Source of the DNA: Anaerotignum sp.
Lineage (GTDB): Bacteria > Bacillota > Clostridia > Lachnospirales > Anaerotignaceae
Direction of reading: 5' to 3'
Assembly: GCA_020024265.1 (NCBI GenBank)
Contig: JAHHTW010000024.1
Location: 1 to 31,446, forward strand
Length of the DNA stretch: 31,446 nucleotides
The notes beneath the pieces are model-generated. The model was not told where the DNA came from and did not search any database. It saw nothing but the letters and a program-made list of their open reading frames with translations. A program made the position numbers and the translations under genes. This document shows, piece by piece, positions 7,234-15,817 of this stretch. Every line of letters starts with the position of its first letter. The stretch's first letter is position 1.

Positions 7234-8081
7234 ATCGTTGCTTCACCACCAATCTGCTGTAAGATATCTGCAAACTGTTCTGCCGTTCGTTGATCGTGCA
7301 AAGAAGCAATTTTGCCGTCTGCACAAAGCTGTGCCAAGTCCTCTCGAAACCCGATCCGCTGTAAGATCGGAATGTTTTGCTCCAAACAGAAATTTTCCAA
7401 TGGGGCATACGGCATATCTGCCTTGTTGATGACGATGCCGCATTTTTTATTCAAGAGCCGCACCAATTCATAGACCATTTGCAGGTTATGGAATCCAAAA
7501 GCGGTTGGCTCTACCACAAGCAGTGCGTAGTCTGCTGCGGCAACACTTTCCATTACGGAGCATCCGCTGCCGGGTGGGCAGTCGATGAGTACAAAGCCGT
7601 TTTGTGAAAATCCCTTTTCCAGCGCTGCCCGAATGACAGGTATGGCAGAGGCTTCGCCGGTATTTAAGATACCGGTAATGACACGGATGCTGTCATGCAT
7701 TCCGATTTCCAATTGCCCAACGAGGTGGGGTTGTTCGCCGATGGCATGCTTTGGACAGACGATTTGACATCCACCGCAGGAATGACAGATTTCGGAAAAA
7801 AGCAGAGGTTTTTGCTTGATATAGACCAGTGCGTGAAAATGACAGAAATCTACACATTTACGGCAGCCGGTACATTTTTCCGCATCAAACAATGGCAGAA
7901 GCGTATGGACTTCCTCGCTTTGTACATGGGTAGGCTGAAAAAACAGTCTGCCGTTTGGCTCCTCTACATCGCAGTCGATATATGTGACGGCGGGTTGTGT
8001 TTTGGCAGCAGCATGGGAGAGATTGACCGAAACGAACGTCTTTCCGGTACCGCCCTTGCCGCTGAGTACAGCGACCTTCAT
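7230..8081 (-). CDS. MinD-superfamily P-loop ATPase with inserted 4Fe-4S ferredoxin domain (first copy)
   Basis: This 283-residue paralog of the next gene has SGKGGTGKTFV at residues 7-17 as Walker A, the ferredoxin insert CTGCRKCVDFCHFHAL and CHSCGGCQIVCPKHAI (two complete 4Fe-4S sites) near residues 64-115, and IDCPPGSGCSVM as the Walker B-like segment. It overlaps the upstream NifX-type gene by 4 bases and the downstream ATPase by 4 bases, a tight translationally coupled arrangement. Two ATPases of this class in tandem, each with eight cluster cysteines, are typical of ORP-type loci. Substrate and partner are not determinable from sequence. Confidence 0.9.
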   Translation of the reverse strand: MKVAVLSGKGGTGKTFVSVNLSHAAAKTQPAVTYIDCDVEEPNGRLFFQPTHVQSEEVHTLLPLFDAEKCTGCRKCVDFCHFHALVYIKQKPLLFSEICHSCGGCQIVCPKHAIGEQPHLVGQLEIGMHDSIRVITGILNTGEASAIPVIRAALEKGFSQNGFVLIDCPPGSGCSVMESVAAADYALLVVEPTAFGFHNLQMVYELVRLLNKKCGIVINKADMPYAPLENFCLEQNIPILQRIGFREDLAQLCADGKIASLHDQRTAEQFADILQQIGGEATI

Positions 8082-8434
8082 TGTATACCATGGAATCCAG
8101 CATGGAAATGATCCAGTACTGAGAGTTTCCCCTCCTGCAAAGCGGCTGCATTTGCCAGCGCATCTTCGCCTTCCGATTTGTAAATGGTGATCTCGGCAGC
8201 CTGCAAAACATTGGCAGCATTTTGTCCCAGACGTACGGTGATGAGTGCATTGGCATCATGGTCTATGATCCATTGTGCAGCCTTTAAGCCGGCGCCGCCG
8301 TCTGCCTGTGCGGCAGGATTTGGTACCGTATCATGGGTATTTGCATCGGTATCGCAAAAGAGCATAAAGGGCGCTCGTGCAAAAGATACACAGACATTTT
8401 TCTTATTTTCATCCAGTGGAATTGCGATGATCAT
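8078..8434 (-). CDS. NifX/NifB-type cofactor-binding family protein
   Basis: The 118-residue first gene of the operon begins MIIAIPLDENK and keeps the family features: an FARAPFMLFCD strand, an NPAAQADGGAGLKAAQW helix, and DANALITVRLGQNAANVLQ where other members have the Gly-rich loop. It lacks the His-rich tail of the downstream homolog and has only one Cys, so the two NifX-type proteins are unlikely to do the same job. AAGGAGG is 9 bases before the ATG. The promoter and paired palindromes lie directly upstream. Confidence 0.85.
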   Translation of the reverse strand: MIIAIPLDENKKNVCVSFARAPFMLFCDTDANTHDTVPNPAAQADGGAGLKAAQWIIDHDANALITVRLGQNAANVLQAAEITIYKSEGEDALANAAALQEGKLSVLDHFHAGFHGIQ

Positions 8435-8452
8435 TTATGAAATACCTCCTTG

Positions 8453-8476
8453 TCATTATTGGCATATGTCATTTAT
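8453..8476. promoter_or_regulatory. Palindromic operator candidate, downstream copy
   Basis: The site centres on ATTGGCATATGTCAT with imperfect symmetry out to TCAT...ATGA. It shares its core with the site at 8492-8516. It lies in the leader between the -10 box and the ribosome site of the NifX/ATPase operon, where a bound dimer would block transcription or be part of a loop with the other copy. Confidence 0.6.
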
Positions 8477-8482
8477 GAGTTG

Positions 8483-8511
8483 AGTATAGTCTTATTATTG
8501 GCATATGTCAA
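8483..8511 (-). promoter_or_regulatory. Near-consensus promoter of the NifX/ATPase operon
   Basis: On the minus strand TTGACA (8506-8511), 17 bases, then TATACT (8483-8488). The -35 box is inside the upstream palindrome, so a protein bound there would compete with RNA polymerase. Confidence 0.88.
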
Positions 8512-8516
8512 TAATA
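8492..8516. promoter_or_regulatory. Palindromic operator candidate overlapping the -35 box
   Basis: TATTATTGGCATATGTCAATAATA is a 24-base palindrome with a single mismatched pair. It contains the -35 hexamer. The TTGRCATATGYCAA core resembles in layout the 14-bp sites of Crp/Fnr-family PrfA-like proteins, but MarR or TetR regulators are equally possible. No regulator gene is adjacent. Confidence 0.7.
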
Positions 8517-8890
8517 TAATGCGATTTTTCATAAGATTTTTTCGAGGACTGCAAATGCAGATCGCAATCAGACAGGACAACGGGTTTTCTGTATTTCAAT
8601 AAGGTTACAAAATTATTAAACTTTGTTTATCCAAAGGAAAAAAAGAGGGATTTGTGTTATGATAATCAAATGGCAGCATGTAGCTGGAATATCATAGCCC
8701 AAGCCAATACAAGATGTGAAAAAAGACGGATATATAGGGAAAACCAAAGCCGTCTGAATATGGTAGTGGGGTATGATATGTCTTTTCAAAAATCATATTA
8801 CCAAGGAATGTATAGATATATAAGCATACACAAGCGAAAGGCAATATGGATGGTATATCGCACAGCAGTACAAAAGGAGTGAATGGGAAA
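8517..8890. other. Intergenic region between divergent operons
   Basis: This AT-rich stretch holds the 5' side of the glycosidase gene. A TTATGATAAT box at 8657-8666 is a possible -10, but no good -35 is seen at 16-18 bases. A 76-codon plus-strand frame overlaps the start of the glycosidase gene without a ribosome site and is not counted as a gene. Confidence 0.4.
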
Positions 8891-11269
8891 ATGAAAAAAA
8901 AGTATTATTGGGCAAAACGTATGATGGCAGCAGCTTTGTCTGTGATGCTCATATCCGGTGCGGGGGGCGTTTTTTCGGTATATGCAGCACAGACCGTATA
9001 TCAGAACCGTACAAAAGAAACCATCACACGTGGTGTCACATATGAACATAACAGCCGTATGACAACAGACGGTATACAAAATATCTATGCTTTGAACATA
9101 GATTTGAACGAAAGTACATTGGAACTGAAAGAAGTGGAAAGCAAAGAGGAATATGGCTTAAAGGAAACCGTACAGAAAATGTTGACAGAAAACGGCGCAA
9201 TTGCCGGTGTCAACGCTGACTTTTTCGGCATGTCCGGAAAGTATTCCGCAGGCTTTGGGCCTGTTGTACGTGATGGTGAATTGATTTCTGCCGGTACTTC
9301 TTTGAACCATGACAAAAATCAGTATGCTTCTTATGTATTGCAGGAGGATGGTACATCTGTATTTACTTATTTTAAGACAACAGCCAAGTTTTCCAATGGT
9401 ATACGTACCATTGATTTGGCTTCCATCAATAAAGTAACCAGCATGGTATTTCCCATTTGTTTTGACAGGCATGTGGCAAGCAATACCGCAGCAATTGATG
9501 CACGTTTTCCCAAGCTTGTAAAATTTGTGGTGCAGAACAATCAGATTACTTATATATCGCAGCCCGGCGAAACGGTCAATACACCCGAAGACGGCTATCT
9601 GATTGTGATGAGTGCAGATTATCGCAACAATGCCGCATTCCAGTTTCAGGTAGGGAATACCGTCAGCCTGCAAATCAATTCCACCATTGATTTCGACCAG
9701 ATTGATACCGCATTTGGCGGCGGTGGTCTGTTGCTGTCAAACGGGCAGGAAGCACCTGCAACCGATATTGTGGCAGCAGGCAGACAGCCCAGAACAGCAT
9801 TCGGCATTTCTCAGGATGGCAAAAAAGCACTGTTGATGGTGGTAGACGGTCGTGGAGACAGCATTGGCGCAACCCATGCAGAAATGGCAGCATTGATGCG
9901 GGAATATGGCGCATATGACGCATTGCATCTGGATGGTGGCGGTTCTTCCACAATGGCAGTCAAAACGCTAGAGGATGCAAAGCCCGAAGTCAAAAATCAT
10001 GTATCCGACGGCGCACAGCGTAAGGTCATCAGTTCTGTCGGTATCTTCCAAAATGCAGCACCAACAACCATAGCAGAAATTGCCATTCAGGTGGTTGATG
10101 CGCATACACAGCCCGGAAAAACAACAGAATTTCAGGTGTATGGCTTAGATGAATACAAAAACCGTATCAATATCGCACCGGAAAATGTACAGCTGGAAGC
10201 AATTGGTATGCAGGGATCTTGGAATGGTTATCATTTCCTTCCGTCCGGTACGGGAAAATACGCAGTGGTCGCAATCTATCAGCCAAAGGATGCAGAGGGC
10301 AATCCGGTAGGCGCACCTTTGACAGCAACCGAAGAAGCAACCTGCTATCCCACTGCAAGAATCAAAGCAACCTATAACGATTTGAACGTGAAGGCAGGAG
10401 GCAAAGCAAACATCTATGTAACAGCATATGACACGGAAGGATATGGCAGAGGAATTACAAAGGATGTGCAGTACCAAGTGGCAAATCCTGCAATTGGCAG
10501 TATGCAGGGCAATGTCTTTACCGGATTACAAAAAGGTGCTACCTATATCAAGTGCAGCTGGGCAGGGCAGGAAACCTATGTGACAGTCAGTGTGGGCGGT
10601 GCGCCGAAAATCCAAGCTCCGACATCCACATCTGTACCAGATCCCCTGCTCAAGAATGTAACCAAACAAAACGATGGTGCGTTTTATCTGAATGTTACGG
10701 GGAAATTGCAGTATACGGGAAACGAGAAGATTGATGGCAATACCTATCAGGCACACAGAAGCCGTGTACGTGCAGCAGCCGATCAGGGAGCAGATATGAC
10801 AGTTTATGGCGGCCCTTGCGACATCAAGACACCAACAGCACAAGACAGTATGACATGGAATGGCGGATATCGCTTCTTAAACCGTGGCGGAACCAGTATT
10901 GTGATGCTGGCAGCATACAATGGTATCCGCAAAACAGATCCTTCACAGTATGGCAAAATGACAATGGATTTGGATGCGGCAAACAACAACAATATCATTA
11001 TTATCACAGATAAAACGCCTTCGGATTATCCATCCGCAGCAGAGGGTGCATATTTCCGTGCGATTTTGGACAAATACGTTTCACAAGGCAAACATGTTTT
11101 TGTGGTATCCAGCAGTGGAAGGGCTTATTGGGCATCTGCAAAGGATGGGGTACGATACATCAATCTGCCAAACCTGTGGCGTGCCGACGGTACAGCAAAC
11201 CCCAATGTATATATGCTGCAATTCCGTATTTTGGGTGATGAAATTACATATGAAAAAGTAAAAGTATGA
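8891..11269 (+). CDS. Secreted phosphodiester glycosidase (NAGPA-type) with Ig-like and degenerate phosphoesterase-like modules
   Basis: A 792-residue exported protein. Residues 1-35 form a signal peptide (basic KKKYYWAKR, a hydrophobic run, then VYAA). Residues about 75-385 match the NAGPA family, which cleaves sugar phosphodiesters, with GVNADFFGMSG near 105 and HLDGGGSSTM near 345. A bacterial Ig-like (BIG2-type) region, about 500-570, follows. The last 200 residues (VTGKLQYTG, GGTSIVMLAAYNG, HVFVVSSSG, YINLPNLWR) look like a metallophosphoesterase fold without the usual His/Asp metal ligands. The start is the ATG at 8891 after AAAGGAGTG; the extension to 8846 lacks a ribosome site. It precedes the wall-polymer cluster, suggesting trimming or remodelling of a phosphodiester-linked surface polymer (inference). 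It stands alone between 8.9 and 11.3 kb. Confidence 0.85.
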   Translation: MKKKYYWAKRMMAAALSVMLISGAGGVFSVYAAQTVYQNRTKETITRGVTYEHNSRMTTDGIQNIYALNIDLNESTLELKEVESKEEYGLKETVQKMLTENGAIAGVNADFFGMSGKYSAGFGPVVRDGELISAGTSLNHDKNQYASYVLQEDGTSVFTYFKTTAKFSNGIRTIDLASINKVTSMVFPICFDRHVASNTAAIDARFPKLVKFVVQNNQITYISQPGETVNTPEDGYLIVMSADYRNNAAFQFQVGNTVSLQINSTIDFDQIDTAFGGGGLLLSNGQEAPATDIVAAGRQPRTAFGISQDGKKALLMVVDGRGDSIGATHAEMAALMREYGAYDALHLDGGGSSTMAVKTLEDAKPEVKNHVSDGAQRKVISSVGIFQNAAPTTIAEIAIQVVDAHTQPGKTTEFQVYGLDEYKNRINIAPENVQLEAIGMQGSWNGYHFLPSGTGKYAVVAIYQPKDAEGNPVGAPLTATEEATCYPTARIKATYNDLNVKAGGKANIYVTAYDTEGYGRGITKDVQYQVANPAIGSMQGNVFTGLQKGATYIKCSWAGQETYVTVSVGGAPKIQAPTSTSVPDPLLKNVTKQNDGAFYLNVTGKLQYTGNEKIDGNTYQAHRSRVRAAADQGADMTVYGGPCDIKTPTAQDSMTWNGGYRFLNRGGTSIVMLAAYNGIRKTDPSQYGKMTMDLDAANNNNIIIITDKTPSDYPSAAEGAYFRAILDKYVSQGKHVFVVSSSGRAYWASAKDGVRYINLPNLWRADGTANPNVYMLQFRILGDEITYEKVKV

Positions 11270-11433
11270 TGCCAAAGAAAGAAAAGCAGTTTTTTGGATC
11301 TTTCATACGCAAACAGTAGAAGGCAGATGCCATGTGCTTTTGCATGATGGAAAGCATTGCATAAAATATGATACCATTGCGGATGGATATTGTTTGAAAA
11401 TCCTAAAATTTATGAAAAAATCTGAGGCTTTTC

Positions 11434-11462
11434 TTGTAAATTCGGTCATAATACGGTAGTAT
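11434..11462 (+). promoter_or_regulatory. Putative promoter of the wall-polymer cluster
   Basis: TTGTAA (11434-11439), a 17-base spacer and TAGTAT (11457-11462) lie about 90 bases before the start of the MurJ fusion gene. It is a moderate match. Confidence 0.5.
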
Positions 11463-11489
11463 AAGGTGGGTAGCAATATCCACCTTTTT
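11463..11489 (+). terminator. Hairpin with T tract upstream of the MurJ fusion gene
   Basis: AAGGTGG pairs with CCACCTT across a 10-base loop and is followed by TTT. It could terminate the glycosidase transcript. It starts right behind the putative -10 box, so a transcript from that promoter would begin inside it. Confidence 0.4.
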
Positions 11490-11555
11490 CTGATGCAGGA
11501 ATGGAACAAAAGGCGGATAGAAAAACAACAGCAAAAGGAGTTTTATAAAAAGAAT

Positions 11556-14500
11556 ATGACAACAAAAAGCAAAAACAGCGCTGTAAAGGCAGTCAGCTTT
11601 ATGATGCTGATTACTTTAATCGGCAAGGTGTTGGGGCTTGTACGGGAACAGCTTTTGGCAGCCAATTACGGAAATGGTATGGCAGCCAACGCATTTACGA
11701 CAGCAAGCCTGATGCCAAGAACATTTTTTGATGCAGTATTTGCATCTGCAATATCGGCAAGCTTCATTCCGATATTCAATGAGTATTTGCAGAAAAAAGG
11801 CAGTCAGGAGGCATTTCGGCTCTCTAACCGCTTCATTACGCTTATGGGTGTCGTCACCATTGCAATGACATTGCTGTGCGAGATTTTTTCCACACAGTTT
11901 GTGTGGCTGTTTGCAAGCGGTTTTGATCAGCAAACCGTTGCATTGGCAGCCAGACTGTCGCAGGTGATGTTTCCCACCATATTTTTTACGGGGATTGCGT
12001 TTTCGTTTGTGGGGATTTTGCAGTCTTTGGACGAATTTAATATACCCGCAGCATTGAGCGTAGCCTCCAATGCAGTGATCATTGTGTATTATGTGTTTTT
12101 CAATGAGCGCTATGGTGTATATGGTTTGTCGGTGGCGTTTTTGATTGGCTGGGCAATGCAGGCATTCATGCAGATTCCTGCCATGCACAAAAAAGGATAC
12201 CGCTACAAACCGGATTTCCATTTTCGGGATGAAGGTATCAAAAAAATACTGGTTTTGATGCTTCCGGTTATGGTGGGAACATGGATACAGCCCATCAATC
12301 TGCTCATCAATAATCAGTTTGCCTCTCATTTGAATATGACAGGCACTTCCTTGCCATATGCCAATTCGGCATTGCAATACGCAAACAATCTCTATCTGAT
12401 TATTGTTGGCGTGTTTGTATTGGCGATTGCCAATTTGATTTTTCCGAAGCTTTCCCGTATGACAGGGGATGCGGAGGATTTTGGACATACGGTAAAGGTG
12501 ACGCTGCGTGCAATGATGTTTTTCCTCATTCCCATGATGGTGGGATTGATGGTATTGAGCGAACCTCTGGTACGCCTCATATACGAAAGAGGCAGCTTTG
12601 ATGCCGCTGGTTCCGCACTGACCGGAACAGCGCTATGCTTCTTCTGTGTGGGTATGATTGGCTATGGGGTACAAACCATACTCAGTCGTGTGTTTTATGC
12701 AGAGCAGGAAGGGAAAATGCCGCTCATTGCTGGTGCAGTTTCCATTGTGGTCAATGCGGTACTGTGTTATATACTGATGGGACGTATGGGGCTGGGAGGC
12801 CTGGCACTGGCTTCCGGTGTATCTGCGACCGTAGCTGCATTGATACTGTTTGTACCAACCGTAAAGCGGTATCCGGGGATTGTCGATGCCGCCTTGGTGC
12901 GTGATTTATGTAAAATGGTTGCTTGTGCCCTTGTGATGCTTGTGTGCGTATGGGCTTCGTACCGCTTCCTGTCAGGCAGATTGACCGATGGCTTGGCTGC
13001 CAGAATTTTGATTGTTGGCATACCGACAGTATTTGGTGTTTTGGTATACATGCTCCTGACATATCTTTTGCATGTGGAAGAAAGCCGTTTTGCATTTTCG
13101 ATGGTAGGCGGTTTTTTGCGCAAGGGTGCAACCGAAGGCGGTGTGATGAAGGGTACGCAGCAGGAGGAAGAAGAACAGAAAGGAAAGAACTGTATGACGG
13201 AGAAGATTTCACGATATATTGAGGAGAGCTTTTTCTTCCGTGTTTGCTATGGCTTGATTTTTTGGTTTTGGGGTATATGGTCTGCCAGTTTATGCTATGC
13301 AGGCTATGCAAAGCTTACAAGAGCTGTCGGCAGGCTGTTTCGGGAAAGTGCGATATTCTCCTTTTTCCGTTTTAATTGGGATTTTGGTATGCATACCGCA
13401 AGAGCCAGACTGCCGCATATCCTGCATCAGCCGGCAAAAGCCTTTGCGCTTTGTGTGGCACACAAAAGCACACCATTGGCTGCGCAAGTATCGGAGAGTG
13501 CGATATTACGATTGTGTAATCCAAACTTCCTTGTAATTTGTATATGTATCTTGGTGATGTCGGTGCCTGTGCTTCCAACAATGCTGCTCGCTGTTTTGGC
13601 AGCCGGTACATTTGCCTTGTACATTCTGAATGTATGGATGGGACGGATTCGCATGCAGCGAACAGGCTTTGTCAGCGTGTTTGTGGGATTGTTTGCCTGC
13701 TGTATGGTATATGGTACGCTGACCAGCTATCATTTTCCACGTGCTTTGCAGGTAATGGCGATTTTCCTTGTGTTTGTATCGGTATTCTTTGTTTGCAAGG
13801 ACTGCATTGATACAGAGGAAAAAATGAATTTGGTATTATTTGTGTTGATTGTAACAGGGACACTCATTGCGCTGTATGCCATGTATCAATATGTGGTGGG
13901 TGTAGAAATGAATGAAGCGTGGGTAGACAAAGAAAGCTTTGACAACATTCGTACACGAGCCTATGCGACATTTGACAACCCCAATGTTTTGGGTGAATAT
14001 CTCATTGTCATTGGCTCTTTGGCAGCAGGGATGCTGTGGAAGGTGCGCCATATGGCAGGACGTGTGTTCTATGCCGCTTGCTTTGGTATCATCTGTATGG
14101 GGCTGGTGGCAACCAATTCCCGTGGTGCAATGCTGGGGCTGATGTTCTCGGCAGGGCTGTTTGTACTGCTGGCAGAACGACGGCTCATCCCCATAGGGAT
14201 TTTGGCGCTGCTTGCCATGCCGTTTATATTGCCGTCTGATTTGTGGGCAAGACTGCTCAGCTCAGTTACCATGAGTGATTCCTCGTCGCAGTATCGCTTG
14301 GCAATTTATGAAGCGGGATTTCATATGGTACAACACTATCCGTGGACGGGGATCGGTGTGGATGCATTCAATGAGATTTATCCCATATTTGCTTTGGAAG
14401 CAGCCAATGCTTACCATGTGCATAATCTGTTTTTGCAGCAGCTGATTGAACTTGGGATATTTGGCTTTGGCGTATTTCTTGCATTGCTGCTGCTGTTTTT

Positions 14501-14711
14501 CCAAAAGCTCTATAGCGCCATTGCAAGAGCGGCAAAACGCTATCGTTTCCTTTTGGCATCCGTATTTGGTGCCTTTGGTGGTATCCTTTTGCAAGGAATG
14601 ACGGATCATATTTGGTTTGATTACAGTATTGTACTGTTATTCTGGGCTGTACTTGGCATTGGGATTGCAGGTGTAAGATTGGGAGAGAGATCATGGAAAA
14701 AGAAAAAATGA
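11556..14711 (+). CDS. MurJ-type lipid II flippase fused to an O-antigen ligase/Wzy-like polymerase
   Basis: One uninterrupted frame encodes 1051 residues with two complete membrane modules. Residues 1 to about 525 are a MurJ/MviN protein (AVSFMMLITLIGKVLGLVREQLLAANYG, many membrane helices), the flippase for lipid-linked wall precursors. Residues about 547-1051 are an O-antigen ligase/polymerase-like protein with many helices and the PF04932-type signature PWTGIGVDAFNEIYP...AYHVHNLFLQQLIELGIFG near residues 925-965. The linker (about 525-546) is polar, with QQEEEEQKGK. The ATG at 11556 follows AAAAGGAG by 15 bases, longer than ideal; upstream ATGs have no ribosome site. A Met at 547 (13194) has an SD-like stretch before it, so the second half may also be made alone. 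The neighbours are wall-polymer glycosyltransferases, so export and polymerisation of that polymer is the likely role. A dedicated MurJ for general peptidoglycan may exist elsewhere. Confidence 0.88.
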   Translation: MTTKSKNSAVKAVSFMMLITLIGKVLGLVREQLLAANYGNGMAANAFTTASLMPRTFFDAVFASAISASFIPIFNEYLQKKGSQEAFRLSNRFITLMGVVTIAMTLLCEIFSTQFVWLFASGFDQQTVALAARLSQVMFPTIFFTGIAFSFVGILQSLDEFNIPAALSVASNAVIIVYYVFFNERYGVYGLSVAFLIGWAMQAFMQIPAMHKKGYRYKPDFHFRDEGIKKILVLMLPVMVGTWIQPINLLINNQFASHLNMTGTSLPYANSALQYANNLYLIIVGVFVLAIANLIFPKLSRMTGDAEDFGHTVKVTLRAMMFFLIPMMVGLMVLSEPLVRLIYERGSFDAAGSALTGTALCFFCVGMIGYGVQTILSRVFYAEQEGKMPLIAGAVSIVVNAVLCYILMGRMGLGGLALASGVSATVAALILFVPTVKRYPGIVDAALVRDLCKMVACALVMLVCVWASYRFLSGRLTDGLAARILIVGIPTVFGVLVYMLLTYLLHVEESRFAFSMVGGFLRKGATEGGVMKGTQQEEEEQKGKNCMTEKISRYIEESFFFRVCYGLIFWFWGIWSASLCYAGYAKLTRAVGRLFRESAIFSFFRFNWDFGMHTARARLPHILHQPAKAFALCVAHKSTPLAAQVSESAILRLCNPNFLVICICILVMSVPVLPTMLLAVLAAGTFALYILNVWMGRIRMQRTGFVSVFVGLFACCMVYGTLTSYHFPRALQVMAIFLVFVSVFFVCKDCIDTEEKMNLVLFVLIVTGTLIALYAMYQYVVGVEMNEAWVDKESFDNIRTRAYATFDNPNVLGEYLIVIGSLAAGMLWKVRHMAGRVFYAACFGIICMGLVATNSRGAMLGLMFSAGLFVLLAERRLIPIGILALLAMPFILPSDLWARLLSSVTMSDSSSQYRLAIYEAGFHMVQHYPWTGIGVDAFNEIYPIFALEAANAYHVHNLFLQQLIELGIFGFGVFLALLLLFFQKLYSAIARAAKRYRFLLASVFGAFGGILLQGMTDHIWFDYSIVLLFWAVLGIGIAGVRLGERSWKKKK

Positions 14712-15817
14712 AAGTTTATCATGTCCTGACAGACCGCAATATCGGTGGCGCAGGACGTTGGCTGCTCAACTATCTGAGATACTGCGATACAGAACAGTTC
14801 GATGTGCGGGTGGTGCTTCCGGCAGATAGTCTGCTATGTGAAAAAGTGGAGGAATTACGTATTCCGGTAATCAAAATGCAGGAAATGGCAGATCAATCCT
14901 ATGATAAAGCAGCATTGTCTGCGCTGAAAAAGCTGTTCGTAGAGCATAAGCCGGATGTGGTACATACGCATGCCAGCCTGACGGCACGTATTGCAGCAAA
15001 AAAAGCAGGTGTTGCGCATATTTTCCATACAAAGCATTGTATGGAAGCAGTTTCTCATAATATGGTAAAGAAAATGGCGAAACGCATCATCAATCATCGT
15101 TACAGCGAGAAGGTGATTGCGGTCAGCAAGGCGGTACGCCACAGTATGATTGCAGGCGGTACAGACAGCAAACAGATTGTGACCATCTATAACGGCATTA
15201 CACCATTGGCACCTTTGACACCCAAGGAGAAAGCGGAAATTTTGGATGCCTTTCATGTGCCAAACGGGCATAAGGCTGTTGGGATTGTCGCAAGACTGGA
15301 GGAAGTTAAGGATCATCATACATTTTTGTGCGCAGCAGAGCGTATCTGTGAAGTACGGCAGGATGTTACGTTTTTGATTGTTGGCACAGGCAGTCAGCAG
15401 GAGGCGCTGGAGGCAGAGGTGAAGCTGATGGGGAAAAAAGACCGCATTTTGTTTACAGGCTTCGTTTCTGATGTGGAAAAAATAGAGGCAGCGCTGGATG
15501 TTGCAGTCATTACATCCAAACAGGAGGCATTGTGTCTGTCCTTAATCGAATCCATGAGCGCAGGTGTGCCGGTGGTTGGTACAGACAGCGGTGGTGTCAG
15601 CGAGGTCATCCGACATGGGGAAAGCGGCTATCTGGTTGCTGTGGGAGATGATGCAGCGCTTGCGGAGCGCATATTGGAGCTGCTTGTGGATCGCAGCACT
15701 TATGAGAGTATGAGTAAAAAAGGGATGCAGTTGGCAAGATCCCTCTTTACCGCAAAGAATATGGCACAAAAAATAGAAAAACTCTATACGGAGGCTCAAG
15801 AGTATGCAGGAAAATAA
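14693..15817 (+). CDS. GT4-family glycosyltransferase
   Basis: A 374-residue GT-B fold enzyme that probably adds a sugar to a lipid-linked wall polymer on the cytoplasmic face. Seen are the N-terminal GGAGRWLLNYL acceptor/phosphate loop, HTHASLTARIA, VIAVSKAVRHSMI, IYNGI, the C-domain opener VGIVARLEEVKDH, and the E-x7-E donor motif EALCLSLIE followed by SMSAGVPVVGTDSGGVSEVI. It overlaps the previous gene by 19 bases. GGGAGAGAG lies before the ATG at 14693; a second ATG at 14708 is possible. Sugar and acceptor are not known. Confidence 0.92.
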   Translation: MEKEKMKVYHVLTDRNIGGAGRWLLNYLRYCDTEQFDVRVVLPADSLLCEKVEELRIPVIKMQEMADQSYDKAALSALKKLFVEHKPDVVHTHASLTARIAAKKAGVAHIFHTKHCMEAVSHNMVKKMAKRIINHRYSEKVIAVSKAVRHSMIAGGTDSKQIVTIYNGITPLAPLTPKEKAEILDAFHVPNGHKAVGIVARLEEVKDHHTFLCAAERICEVRQDVTFLIVGTGSQQEALEAEVKLMGKKDRILFTGFVSDVEKIEAALDVAVITSKQEALCLSLIESMSAGVPVVGTDSGGVSEVIRHGESGYLVAVGDDAALAERILELLVDRSTYESMSKKGMQLARSLFTAKNMAQKIEKLYTEAQEYAGK

